A DNA stretch of 64,000 nucleotides from contig VGTI01000005.1 of assembly GCA_016874735.1 (NCBI GenBank), positions 1-64,000 of the forward strand, written 5' to 3'. The translations under genes and the position numbers were made by a program. Source of the DNA: Deltaproteobacteria bacterium (GTDB lineage Bacteria > Bdellovibrionota_B > Oligoflexia > Oligoflexales > CAIYRB01). Shown here in pieces: positions 41,507-49,462 of this stretch. The first letter of the stretch is position 1. Each line of letters opens with the position of its first letter. The notes under the pieces are model-generated. The model was not told the DNA's origin. It was given only the letters and a program-made list of their open reading frames with translations, and searched no databases.

Positions 41507-43294
41507 GTGAGCGACCATAGCCTAAATTTCAACGCAACGCATTTACACCTGCCAGGTTGGTGGGTGCACGCCTTTGAGGTAGCTCATCGGGCCGAGGGTG
41601 AGAGCTTATCTGCGATGCAGCAAGCTTATGCAGCCGGCTTAGCTCCAGCACTGGGGTCGCTCGAATTAAATTCCCTCGCCATGGTACTGGCCAGTTTACA
41701 AGAGCAGATTTTACGCGGTGACTACCAAAACTTGTGGGTTCGGGCCGAGGAGCATCTGAAACATGCCGGCACGATCATGCGCACCCGACGCTTCATCTTC
41801 GAAAAGATCGTACAGCTACTTGTCGGCCTGCGCCTGCTCACTCCCACAAGTGATGCGAGTATGCGATCTTTTTCCCCAGTTGCGGCCGATCGCTGGCGCC
41901 GGCTTAGCGACGATGACGCATTTGAGCTTGGGGTATCTCTAAACCCACTTGGAGCCGAACTTCTCCTTGGCCTGTCAGATGCACATAGTGACCTGGTGCG
42001 CTTTGCCTCAGGTCAAACTGAGGCGCATACCTTGCTCCGCGGGCTGGCGCCACTGACCGTCTGGCGGAGTATCTGGCTCGAACTCGCTGGCATGGAGCAG
42101 CTCCTTTACTTGCGCCTAGAGCGTGGCATGCAGTGGGAGTTCCGGTGGTTACAACTTGAAGGTATTTTCGGTATCCCGCTGGGCGAACTTTTTGCCTCCA
42201 TGAGCATTCCAGAACAGCGGGGCGTCGAGCTTGCTAGCGAGCTGGCAAAGCGCTTGCGCGTTATTAACAAACTCGGGCGCAAACTCGTCGATCAAGGATT
42301 TATGGCCTCGACCGTCCAGGATCAGTACTTAGCGTTTGGTGGACCGAGTGAGCATAGACCTACGGGTCCCATGATGGTTTGGCAGGCCTCGCGTGAGCGT
42401 TTAGCCTCCGATGCCACGCATGCCTACCGGCGTGCTGCAGCGCATGCCATCGTGCAAGGTTGGTTTGGCGATAGCGAACCATTATTGCTTCAACTTTGCT
42501 TTGACGATGCCACGGTTGGCAGTGTTGCCCCCATTGCCTCAGGGATGTGGCGCGAGTTAGCCAAAATCCCTGCTGATAGACAGCCCATGCCACTCGACGT
42601 GCAACCAGGCCAAATATTGCTGCCACAGGCCCTCTTTTATGAATACTGCCTGCGTTCCCATCCCGCCTGCCTATGGCCTTTGCCATCAGGAGTCGCCGGA
42701 GGGCCGCTGGGCGAGCTCATTCGCGATCCCCGTGCGCCTGATCTTGTTGTGCGCTTTGAAAAGTTTTGGGCCTATGTGGAAAGCGATCTTGAACTCCAAC
42801 AAGCCTTAAATGACGAGCCGATGATGACTCTGTCATCTGCGGCGACAAGAGGGGTCATCGAGGTCGCCACCGCATTAAGGCAGCGGCTGACTACCAGGCC
42901 TGATACCACCACCATGATGGTATCGCCGTCTGAGGCAAAACCACGGCTTATCGCACAGGTTCCCGCAGCGTCGTCAAGGGAACCGACCGCGCAGGTCAAC
43001 GACAAGCCGCTGCGTCCAGCGGCGGTGTCCGGCGCCCTCGCTGCGCGCATGATGAAAACAGCATCGGAGGAGCTTGCCAAAATGCGTGCCAGCGATCTCA
43101 CCCGATACGAGCAACTCAAAAAAGCCTTTTTTGCAAGCCTGGACGACACCAGTCGCAAACTTCTACTAGATGTGCAAAAACGCATTCAGCCAAACTTGTT
43201 TGATGAGCAACTACGCCAGCGTCTTGTGCGTTTTATGGTGGAAAACCCGGGTTCTTGGCGATCCGCAGATGTGAGCAGGACTAGCAACAATTGA
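41507..43294 (+). CDS. Large soluble protein, unknown function
   Basis: 595 aa starting at GTG 41507. It has no signal peptide or membrane helices. It is helical and acidic-to-neutral for most of its length, with repeated Leu-rich helices (RRFIFEKIVQLLVGLRLL, LGAELLLGLSDAHSDLVRFA, GVELASELAKRLRVINKLG), a Pro-rich stretch near residue 480 and a helical C-terminus (DLTRYEQLKKAFFASLDDTSRKLLLDV, given in part). No catalytic motif is visible. The gene stands alone between the lipoprotein and the HU-like gene. I do not recognise the family. Confidence 0.65.
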   Translation: MSDHSLNFNATHLHLPGWWVHAFEVAHRAEGESLSAMQQAYAAGLAPALGSLELNSLAMVLASLQEQILRGDYQNLWVRAEEHLKHAGTIMRTRRFIFEKIVQLLVGLRLLTPTSDASMRSFSPVAADRWRRLSDDDAFELGVSLNPLGAELLLGLSDAHSDLVRFASGQTEAHTLLRGLAPLTVWRSIWLELAGMEQLLYLRLERGMQWEFRWLQLEGIFGIPLGELFASMSIPEQRGVELASELAKRLRVINKLGRKLVDQGFMASTVQDQYLAFGGPSEHRPTGPMMVWQASRERLASDATHAYRRAAAHAIVQGWFGDSEPLLLQLCFDDATVGSVAPIASGMWRELAKIPADRQPMPLDVQPGQILLPQALFYEYCLRSHPACLWPLPSGVAGGPLGELIRDPRAPDLVVRFEKFWAYVESDLELQQALNDEPMMTLSSAATRGVIEVATALRQRLTTRPDTTTMMVSPSEAKPRLIAQVPAASSREPTAQVNDKPLRPAAVSGALAARMMKTASEELAKMRASDLTRYEQLKKAFFASLDDTSRKLLLDVQKRIQPNLFDEQLRQRLVRFMVENPGSWRSADVSRTSNN

Positions 43295-43422
43295 AAAATT
43301 AAGCCGTGAGCAAAGCAAAATACGGATGATTTTTCCGTTTGAGGCTTGATTTTTAGTATGACGCCGCCTAATGTGAAATGACGGAGTTGTTGATTTCCTG
43401 ACATTACGGAGGGCCATCTCAC

Positions 43423-43851
43423 ATGGCAAAGAAGACGAAGAAGCCTACCAAGGCACATGCGAAGAAGAAAACCAACGTCGCTGCTAGCGCTGCAAAAGTT
43501 GCTAAGCCTGCAAAAGTGGTAGTTCCACTGAGCAAGATCCAACCAGCTGGCACCCCTCGCACCAAGAGCGAAATCCTCGGCGTTTTGGCTGAGACCACTG
43601 GTCTTAGCAAAAAAGACGTCAGCTCGGTTTTCGCTTCCTTGAGTGACCTCATCGGCAAAGATGTGGGCAAAAAAGGCTGCGGTCTTTTCACCGTCCCTGG
43701 CCTGCTCAAAATCCGCCGCATCAACAAGCCAGCTACCAAAGCTCGTAAAGGCATCAACCCCTTTACTGGCGAAGAGACCACGTTCAAAGCTAAACCAGCT
43801 CGTAACGTTGTCAAAGTCCGCCCCCTCAAAGCTCTGAAAGACATGGTCTAA
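43423..43851 (+). CDS. HU-like DNA-binding protein with a lysine/alanine-rich N-terminal tail
   Basis: 142 aa. The first ~50 residues are a Lys/Ala/Pro-rich tail (AKKTKKPTKAHAKKK, VAKPAKVVVPLSK). The rest follows the HU/IHF fold: SEILGVLAETTGLSKKDVSSVFASL for the helical body, KGCGLFTVPGLLKIRRI and a beta-arm GINPFTGEETTFKAKPARNV that would bend DNA. The tail makes it longer than canonical HU (~90 aa) and recalls tailed, histone-like HU proteins. An ACGGAGG-type site precedes the ATG. The upstream 128 bases contain several inverted repeats, and a strong terminator follows at 43897, so the gene is probably monocistronic and well expressed. Expected role: nucleoid compaction. Confidence 0.85.
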   Translation: MAKKTKKPTKAHAKKKTNVAASAAKVAKPAKVVVPLSKIQPAGTPRTKSEILGVLAETTGLSKKDVSSVFASLSDLIGKDVGKKGCGLFTVPGLLKIRRINKPATKARKGINPFTGEETTFKAKPARNVVKVRPLKALKDMV

Positions 43852-43896
43852 TCCATTGGTCTAATCCAGTCGCTTTGATGGTGTTATGACACCTTA

Positions 43897-43930
43897 GCCG
43901 GATCCATTTTGGATCCGGTTTTTTGTTTTT
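43897..43930 (+). terminator. Intrinsic terminator after the HU-like gene
   Basis: CCGGATCC (43898-43905) pairs with GGATCCGG (43911-43918) around ATTTT, followed by TTTTTTGTTTTT. It separates the plus-strand HU gene from the convergent ABC permease gene. Confidence 0.9.
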
Positions 43931-43940
43931 GGGCGCTTTT

Positions 43941-44774
43941 TCACTGCTTCCTGGGATCTAGTAGATCGCGCATCGCGTCTCCCACGAAGTTCAGTGCCAA
44001 CACTAAAAGCGCTATGGCGATGCCTGGGACTATACTTAAATAAGGTGCTTCAACCAGCACCGTTCGCCCCTGGGCGAGTAGAGCCCCCCATGACGGAGCG
44101 CCGTCCTGAGCACCTAGTCCGAGGAAGCTGAGACTTGCCTCAACCACAATCACGCCCGATAGGGAAAATGTGGCATGGACCAAAAGCGGTGTTAAGGTAG
44201 CAGGGAAGATGTGGCGCCAAAGCAAACGGGCATCTTTGGCCCCAAGCGCCCGGCTGGCGGTGACGTACTCGCGCTCCCTAATCGACAATGTTTGGGCGCG
44301 CATCAGCCGTGCAGCACTAGTCCAACCGGTTGCTGAAATAGCCAAGATCACGTTGCTGCGACTGGGACCGAGCATGGCGGCTAGAGCCATAGCAAGGAGT
44401 ATCCCTGGGAATGCCATGAGTAGGTCTACTAACCTCATGAGCATGGTGTCGATCCATCCGCGCTTGTACCCAGCCACAAGTCCCACCCAGGTGCCCACGC
44501 TGACCGAAAGAGCTACCGTAAGCACAGAGATATATAAGGAGGTCCGACCTCCGTACAGCATCGCTGTCAGGACGCTACCTCCTGTCAAATCCCGGCCCAA
44601 AAGGCCGCCGGGTCCTGGCGGCATGAGGCGCATGGCGATATCAATCTCATCTGGGGCTGTCGGCGCCAGCCACGGCGCTAGCAACGCTGCTACCGTGAAC
44701 GTCACGATCACGGCCATACCAAATAGCAAACGTGGATTAGTCACCCACTTGGATCCGCGGATCGACGAGCGCAT
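43941..44774 (-). CDS. Peptide ABC transporter permease (DppC-like)
   Basis: ATG 44774 overlaps the DppB-like gene by 38 bases and gives 277 aa; GTG 44744, with an 8-base overlap, is the other possible start. It has about six membrane helices (for example LLFGMAVIVTFTVAALLAPWL, LLMAFPGILLAMALAAML). The permease EAA loop lies near TASRALGAKDARLLWRHIFP, and the upstream LLGRDLTGGSVLTAMLYGGR is typical of the DppC/OppC second permease. It pairs with the DppB-like subunit to import peptides or similar solutes. The two ATPase genes usually found with dpp operons are not in the window. Confidence 0.85.
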   Translation of the reverse strand: MRSSIRGSKWVTNPRLLFGMAVIVTFTVAALLAPWLAPTAPDEIDIAMRLMPPGPGGLLGRDLTGGSVLTAMLYGGRTSLYISVLTVALSVSVGTWVGLVAGYKRGWIDTMLMRLVDLLMAFPGILLAMALAAMLGPSRSNVILAISATGWTSAARLMRAQTLSIREREYVTASRALGAKDARLLWRHIFPATLTPLLVHATFSLSGVIVVEASLSFLGLGAQDGAPSWGALLAQGRTVLVEAPYLSIVPGIAIALLVLALNFVGDAMRDLLDPRKQ

Positions 44775-45660
44775 AGGTAAGGTCCGTAAGTAAATTAACC
44801 AGTAGATACGTGCAGGAGAATACCAGGACACATCCTTGGACCAAGGGGTAGTCCCGGTTGTTGATGCCGTCGAGGATGAGGGTACCGAGGCCTGGCCAGT
44901 CAAAAATGCGCTCCGTGATAATAGCACCTGTAAGGAGTACCCCAAATTGTAAACCAACAACTGTGATCAGTGGTAGCGCTGCGTTGCGTAACACATGTTT
45001 GAGCACTACGGCCGATGCGCTAACGCCTTTGGCCCTAGCTGTGCGCGCGTAGTCCTCGCGCAAATGATCGAGCATCGAGTTACGGGTCATGCGACTAAGT
45101 ATGGCTGCGAGCGCTATCCCAAGTGTCAGGGCTGGTAGGACGTAAGAGCTGAGACCACTGCGCTCCGATACGGGTAGCCATCCTAGATGCAGCGAAAATA
45201 GTAGAACCATCATCGGACCGAGCCAGAAGTTTGGAATTGCAATACCGGTCATAGCGAGCGCCATTGCCGCATAATCTAGCGGTCGTCCAGCCTTAACCGC
45301 ACTGATAGTACCTAGGGGTAAACTCACCATCATGGCAACGATGAGGGCCAATACAGCTAGTTGCGCCGTCGCCAGCCAACGGTCAGCTATGAGCGCGGTC
45401 ACGGGCTTTGTGTATATCAGCGATGTCCCCAAGTCTCCGCGCAAGACTCCTTTAAAGTAATCCAGGAGCTGCTCCAAAAAAGGTTTATCAAGACCAAGAG
45501 ATGCGTGTAACTGAGCCTTATCTGCGGCCGTCGCATAAGGGCCCAATATGGCATCCGCCGGATCTCCAGGCACAACATGAATCAGTAGCGCCACGATAGT
45601 CAGCACGCCCAGCGCCACTGGTAGTAGTGAGAGTAGTCGTCTTGCGATAAATACGATCAT
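44737..45660 (-). CDS. Peptide ABC transporter permease (DppB-like)
   Basis: 307 aa. The start IVFIARRLLSLLPVALGVLTIV and the periplasmic loop HVVPGDPADAILG with ASLGLDKPFLEQLLDYFKGV (the P-G-D-P and LGLDxP signals of DppB/OppB) identify this as the first permease subunit. Six membrane helices are visible. The EAA loop is near TARAKGVSASAVVLKHVLRNA. It starts 17 bases after the substrate-binding protein gene and overlaps the DppC-like gene, forming a three-gene importer operon. Confidence 0.87.
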   Translation of the reverse strand: MIVFIARRLLSLLPVALGVLTIVALLIHVVPGDPADAILGPYATAADKAQLHASLGLDKPFLEQLLDYFKGVLRGDLGTSLIYTKPVTALIADRWLATAQLAVLALIVAMMVSLPLGTISAVKAGRPLDYAAMALAMTGIAIPNFWLGPMMVLLFSLHLGWLPVSERSGLSSYVLPALTLGIALAAILSRMTRNSMLDHLREDYARTARAKGVSASAVVLKHVLRNAALPLITVVGLQFGVLLTGAIITERIFDWPGLGTLILDGINNRDYPLVQGCVLVFSCTYLLVNLLTDLTYALVDPRIQVGD

Positions 45661-45677
45661 TCTGTTGGCCCTAGATA

Positions 45678-47207
45678 CTAATGCTTCTGCACATGAGCTA
45701 ATGAACTCAAGCGACCATCAGCGTAAAGCTCGAATCCGGACACCTTGTTACTGACAACGGCAAAAACATCTTCATGCCAGAGAAACACATACGGCGATTG
45801 CTCACCAACGATCTTCTGAACTTCATTATAAATAGACTGCCGCTTAGCTTGTTCCGTCTCTATCATGCCAGCCGTCAAAAGCGCGTCTAGCGGTGGCAAG
45901 GAGAACCACCCTCGGTTGCCTCCATTTGGCGGGATACTGCTCGTAGCGAAGGCAAACCTGTAAATATCGGGATCTTTGAAGCCCACCCAAGAAAGCCCCC
46001 ACAACTCCACACGCCCATGGTCCACGTCAGCCTTGAATCGGCCCCACTCCAGGGTCTCCACTTTAGTAGCAATACCAACGCGGCGCAGATCGGCGGCTAT
46101 CGCCTTAGCCACAACAATCCGCGTCTGATCCGTTGTGGTTTTGTAGCTGAGCGTTAGGCGTGGTTTTTCCCCCGTTTGGGTAAAACCCGCTTGATCCAGT
46201 AGGAGTCGCGCCTGGACTGGATCGTAAGACGGGACTGAGAGACCTGATGCATGAAAGGGACTCGAGTCGGTAATCAAGGTGTCAGCATTCAGCGCCATGC
46301 CGTTTAGTACGTATTTTATGATTTTCTCCTTATCGATCGCATGAGCAATGGCGCGTCTGACTAGCCGATTTGCGAGCGTCGCGTTCCTCACATTGAAACC
46401 TAAATAAGAGGTACTGAGACCTGGCCGATGGTAGACCTTTAGATCTGGTCGCTCCCGCGCCAGAACTTTTAATTTGTCGCGACTGATACTGTTTTGGACT
46501 AAGTCTAGCTCGCCCGCGATAAGCTTGGCGTACCGCGTATTTTCGTCCTTGACGATTTTGATCACGACAGCTGAGAGGCTGGGTGGCGGTCCAAAGCCCC
46601 AGTGCGGATTTGGCTTGAGCACGGTAGCCTGTGAGTTGGCGCTCACTAGCTGAAAGGGACCGCATCCACCCACGGGAGTTTTCTCTGTGATCACTGGCCC
46701 ATCGGCAAAGGCGGCCGGCAACACACCGACCGCTAGGTTTGCGACAAAACTCGCGTCTGGACTGTCCAGCGTCATCGTCACAGTCCGCTCCGAGGTGGCT
46801 GTAACGCTCTGTAGATTCTTAAACGCGGCGCGTCGCGGAGCCTTGCTGTCATGCTTCAAAAAATGCTGAAACGTAGCCACCACATCTTTGGGGCCAACCT
46901 CCTGACCATCGGCAAATCGGATGTGTTCGCGCAAATGCAACTGCAAAGTCGTAGGGGTCGTCCACTGCCAGGACGCGGCTAATCCTGGGGTGATTTGCCC
47001 ATCGCGGTCAAAGTTTATGAGCGCACAATGGAGTAGGTCCTCTAAATACTGGCTATTAGCATCGACCGCATACCTTGGGTCTAGACTGCGGGGTTCAGCT
47101 TCCCAGGCCAGCACGAGCTCCGTCCCGGCGCGGGCATGGGTGCCAAGGCCGGAAATTACCGCTGCTAGCAGCCACTGGAGAGCTTTGCCAGTATCCCGAG
47201 GAACCAC
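45678..47207 (-). CDS. Peptide ABC transporter substrate-binding protein (family 5)
   Basis: 509 aa with an N-terminal signal peptide (LQWLLAAVISGLGTHARA), so it is periplasmic. The family 5 (OppA/DppA/NikA-like) features are LVLAWEAEPRSLDPRYAVD near the mature start, HLREHIRFADGQEVGPKDVVATF and RLVRRAIAHAIDKEKIIKYV with the usual Y/F-rich lobes (LSTSYLGFN). It delivers peptide or another small ligand to the DppB/C permeases encoded just downstream. No ATPase gene follows the permeases, so the ATPases must be encoded elsewhere. The ligand is unknown. Confidence 0.88.
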   Translation of the reverse strand: MVPRDTGKALQWLLAAVISGLGTHARAGTELVLAWEAEPRSLDPRYAVDANSQYLEDLLHCALINFDRDGQITPGLAASWQWTTPTTLQLHLREHIRFADGQEVGPKDVVATFQHFLKHDSKAPRRAAFKNLQSVTATSERTVTMTLDSPDASFVANLAVGVLPAAFADGPVITEKTPVGGCGPFQLVSANSQATVLKPNPHWGFGPPPSLSAVVIKIVKDENTRYAKLIAGELDLVQNSISRDKLKVLARERPDLKVYHRPGLSTSYLGFNVRNATLANRLVRRAIAHAIDKEKIIKYVLNGMALNADTLITDSSPFHASGLSVPSYDPVQARLLLDQAGFTQTGEKPRLTLSYKTTTDQTRIVVAKAIAADLRRVGIATKVETLEWGRFKADVDHGRVELWGLSWVGFKDPDIYRFAFATSSIPPNGGNRGWFSLPPLDALLTAGMIETEQAKRQSIYNEVQKIVGEQSPYVFLWHEDVFAVVSNKVSGFELYADGRLSSLAHVQKH

Positions 47208-47383
47208 GCGAACCTCTTAATATTGGTGCGTTTTTAACGAGAATAGCAGTCTAACCGGGGAGAGTCCACGCTGCAAATCGCCTTGACTCTCATGGGGGAG
47301 TTGAGGCAGATCATCTCTTCAAACTACACACCCGCGTAGTCACGTTTAATCGTCTGACCTAACCGCACGAGAGATCGGCATTC

Positions 47384-47944
47384 ATGGAACGAGTGAAGAA
47401 GCCGCGCCGCAGCACTTCGGTAGCTGCGCGCAAAGACACTAGCGAAGCCCCTGTGAGCGAACAACCCACGGTTGACCCGGATCAATTAGCCGATGAACAG
47501 GCCGTTGCCCTAGCCCAGGGCGCCCCGTTAGTGCCACGCGATCTGACCTTAACCGTGAAACTTTCGCGCCAGCTTCATTCGAAGCTCCTGCATTCAGCTC
47601 AAGACGAAGGTGTGCCGCTAGAGGCCCTGGTTCAAGAGCTCCTGGCAGAAGGGGCGACTTTACGAGCCTGGGAAATTATCGAGCGCAAATCCGCTATGCG
47701 CGGTCAGGCTTCGCCCAATAGTAGTAACAACGGTAACGGCGGTCATCGCAACTTTAACGCCCAGTTCTCCAACCCCAGACATGGTCAGGGCGGGGGGCGC
47801 AATGGTGCTCATGGTGGTGGCCGCCCCGGAGGCGGAAACGGCCGTGGACAAGGCGGTGGCAGACTGCAGACTGGGACTGCCTGGATGGATGACAAGGCTG
47901 CCTTCCTTGAATACGTACGCAATCAAGAGAAGCGGCGCCGTTAA
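47384..47944 (+). CDS. Ribbon-helix-helix-like protein with Gly/Arg-rich tail
   Basis: 186 aa. The central part LTLTVKLSRQLHSKLLHSAQ with EGVPLEALVQELLAEGA is shaped like a ribbon-helix-helix (HicB/Arc-type) DNA-binding unit. The C-terminal ~70 residues are Gly/Asn/Arg-rich (RHGQGGGRNGAHGGGRPGG), resembling RGG tails of RNA-binding proteins. The N-terminus is basic. No signal peptide. The gene stands between the peptide transporter operon and the convergent M14 carboxypeptidase. A nucleic-acid-binding role is inferred from composition. The partner and target are unknown, and no toxin gene is beside it. Confidence 0.65.
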   Translation: MERVKKPRRSTSVAARKDTSEAPVSEQPTVDPDQLADEQAVALAQGAPLVPRDLTLTVKLSRQLHSKLLHSAQDEGVPLEALVQELLAEGATLRAWEIIERKSAMRGQASPNSSNNGNGGHRNFNAQFSNPRHGQGGGRNGAHGGGRPGGGNGRGQGGGRLQTGTAWMDDKAAFLEYVRNQEKRRR

Positions 47945-47965
47945 GGCACGAAAGCTCCTGATCCG

Positions 47966-48898
47966 TTATCGCCCTTGTTTGGCTGCGAGTGTCGTGGTCA
48001 AACCTGATTCACGAGCGATGACCACAGCGGCTTTCACACTTTTAGCTATGAATCTTTCATAGCGTTTGAAAAGCTCTTCCCGGGCGGTTTGGGTCGTCGT
48101 TACGGCATCGGGATCTTCGATCTCCAGACAATAAGCAAGCGTACCTTGGCCCCAAAATGCCCAGTCTTCAAAGGCTCCGCCATCACCTAGCTCCGCACCG
48201 GTTTTTACCTCATAGCCTGGTAAAAGCACGCTTTGTGCGAGCAGGGCCTGGCGCCAACCAGCGTAGGCTGCAAGTTTAGCCTGATTGGGCTCGTAACCGG
48301 TTGCCTTCAGCTGACTCGGTGCCGAGGGAGTGACTACCCAATTGATATACCCGTGCACATCGATAGCAACAGTATAAGAACGGTTCTGGAATAGCTTGCG
48401 TATTGCCCTAGTCTCTGGCTCGCTAAAGCTTGCACTACCAGGATTTTCCCGACTCAGGCCCCAAAGCACGCCAAAATTACGATTTAAATTAACACCGCGA
48501 CTGTTACTCCGTTGTCCCTGAACGCCACCATCGGGATTTGCCGCTGGCAACAGATCAAATTGCACACCGTTAGTCAGAAAAGGGATCAATGGCCCTTCGC
48601 CACGTGCTAGCCGCCTTGTGATCCATTGCACAAATTCCGTCGTCGCAGTCTCGTTGCCATGCAGGCCACCTTCGATCAGTACACGTGTCGGTGTATGCTG
48701 CCGCGGGGCATGAGCACGAACGGAGATTAACGAGATATCACGACTCTCAAGGCTTTTCGCGCGAGGATCACCAACGGCTTTAGCTAGAGTTGTCACTTCA
48801 ACCACCGGCAGAGACAACGTCTCGGCACGCGCTAGATTGGCAGTGAACGCAATTGAGATAAAGGCAATAACAGCCGGATACGACAGCTTCAGCGACAT
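47966..48898 (-). CDS. Secreted M14 zinc carboxypeptidase
   Basis: ATG 48898 gives 310 aa; TTG 48901 is also possible. The signal peptide (YPAVIAFISIAFTANLARA) puts it in the periplasm. The M14 zinc motif is HGNE at residues 80-83 (GGLHGNETATTEFV), the third ligand is in AIDVHGYINWV, and CLEIEDPDA near the C-terminus carries the likely catalytic glutamate. NPDGGVQGQRSNSRGVNLNRNFG (seen in part) matches substrate-binding Arg/Asn residues. Such enzymes trim cell-wall peptides or extracellular peptides. The ~200-base leader upstream contains an attenuator-like element (49108-49254), suggesting regulated expression. Confidence 0.87.
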   Translation of the reverse strand: MSLKLSYPAVIAFISIAFTANLARAETLSLPVVEVTTLAKAVGDPRAKSLESRDISLISVRAHAPRQHTPTRVLIEGGLHGNETATTEFVQWITRRLARGEGPLIPFLTNGVQFDLLPAANPDGGVQGQRSNSRGVNLNRNFGVLWGLSRENPGSASFSEPETRAIRKLFQNRSYTVAIDVHGYINWVVTPSAPSQLKATGYEPNQAKLAAYAGWRQALLAQSVLLPGYEVKTGAELGDGGAFEDWAFWGQGTLAYCLEIEDPDAVTTTQTAREELFKRYERFIAKSVKAAVVIARESGLTTTLAAKQGR

Positions 48899-49077
48899 CA
48901 ACTACAACTCCGCAGGGACAGTAGCAGCAGGAAGCACGACCACGAGTCGTCGCTACTACTTGGGACGCTGCAATCTTCGCTCCATGACTTAAGAAGCTAC
49001 GAGAAGTCGCGAGACGCCGAATATCTTTGGTTTTTTAAGATAAACATAAAATGATTAGTTGCGCATAGCAGCGATGA

Positions 49078-49096
49078 CTGTCAAAAGTTTTGACAG
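49078..49096. promoter_or_regulatory. Perfect 19-base palindrome: candidate operator
   Basis: CTGTCAAAA-G-TTTTGACAG is a perfect 9+9 dyad about 180 bases upstream of the carboxypeptidase start and just after the minus-strand terminator. No T-run follows it on the minus strand and only a short GTTTT on the plus strand, so an operator is more likely than a terminator. No recogniser is known. Confidence 0.4.
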
Positions 49097-49107
49097 GTTT
49101 TGGGCGC

Positions 49108-49155
49108 AAAAAAACCGGCACCCTTAATCACATTGTGTCGAAAGGAGGTGCCGGT
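49108..49155 (-). terminator. Intrinsic terminator in the leader of the carboxypeptidase gene
   Basis: On the minus strand, ACCGGCACC (from 49155) pairs with GGTGCCGGT (to 49114) across a 24-base loop and is followed by a run of seven T (49114-49108). It lies ~210 bases before the M14 gene, so it would stop leader transcripts. One arm overlaps the pairing partner of an SD-like segment (see 49140-49255). Confidence 0.75.
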
Positions 49156-49255
49156 CCGCATGAAGATAAATGCTCCGTCAGCAATTGCTAACAGACACTT
49201 ACCTCCGTGCTACTGGGATAATGACTTAACGTATCCAACAGCATCACCTCCTTTC
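49140..49255 (-). promoter_or_regulatory. SD/anti-SD inverted repeat overlapping the terminator: candidate attenuator
   Basis: GAAAGGAGGTG (49140-49150) and CACCTCCTTTC (49245-49255) are perfect 11-base complements about 95 bases apart. Read on the minus strand, the upstream copy is an extended Shine-Dalgarno (AAAGGAGGTGAT, matching the complement of the 16S 3' end) next to an ATG. The downstream copy (CACCTCCTTT) lies in the loop and 5' arm of the terminator at 49155-49108. Pairing of the two would disrupt the terminator; ribosome occupancy of the SD would free it. A short hairpin (CAGAAC/GTTCTG, 49297-49273) lies further upstream. Confidence 0.5.
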
Positions 49256-49267
49256 CTAGGCATCTAG
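49160..49267 (+). CDS. Possible 35-aa peptide (plus strand), low confidence
   Basis: ATG 49160 follows GGAGG by 11 bases and reads 35 codons to TAG 49267, crossing the SD/anti-SD element. The peptide starts MKINAPSAIANRHLP and is Pro-rich with one Cys (HLPPCYWDND). No partner gene is near. Because it overlaps the minus-strand leader, at most one strand is likely to be translated here. It is listed only because of the strong SD. Confidence 0.2.
   Translation: MKINAPSAIANRHLPPCYWDNDLTYPTASPPFLGI
49188..49244 (-). CDS. Possible 18-aa leader peptide of the carboxypeptidase attenuator
   Basis: On the minus strand, ATG 49244 lies two bases after AGGAGG and is followed by 18 codons (MLLDTLSHYPSSTEVSVC) and TAG. 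The SD-to-ATG spacing is short. Its ribosome would cover the SD half of the SD/anti-SD repeat, so translation could decide whether the downstream terminator forms. The peptide has three Ser in a row-like cluster but no obvious repeat of a regulatory amino acid. The coding call is inference. Confidence 0.3.
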   Translation of the reverse strand: MLLDTLSHYPSSTEVSVC

Positions 49268-49462
49268 CCCATCAGAACTGCCACTTGGCCGGTTCTGTAA
49301 CTCTATTCTAACAGAATTTGCATTTGGGTCGCAGAATATTTTTAAAGATTCGGTGAACTTTTAGGCTGTGTCTTGCCTCGGTCGCCTAGTTTACATATGC
49401 TTAAAATAGCAGCCAAAACATATCGTTTGTATGAATCCGCGTCAGAGAAGGAGCGCAAAAGT

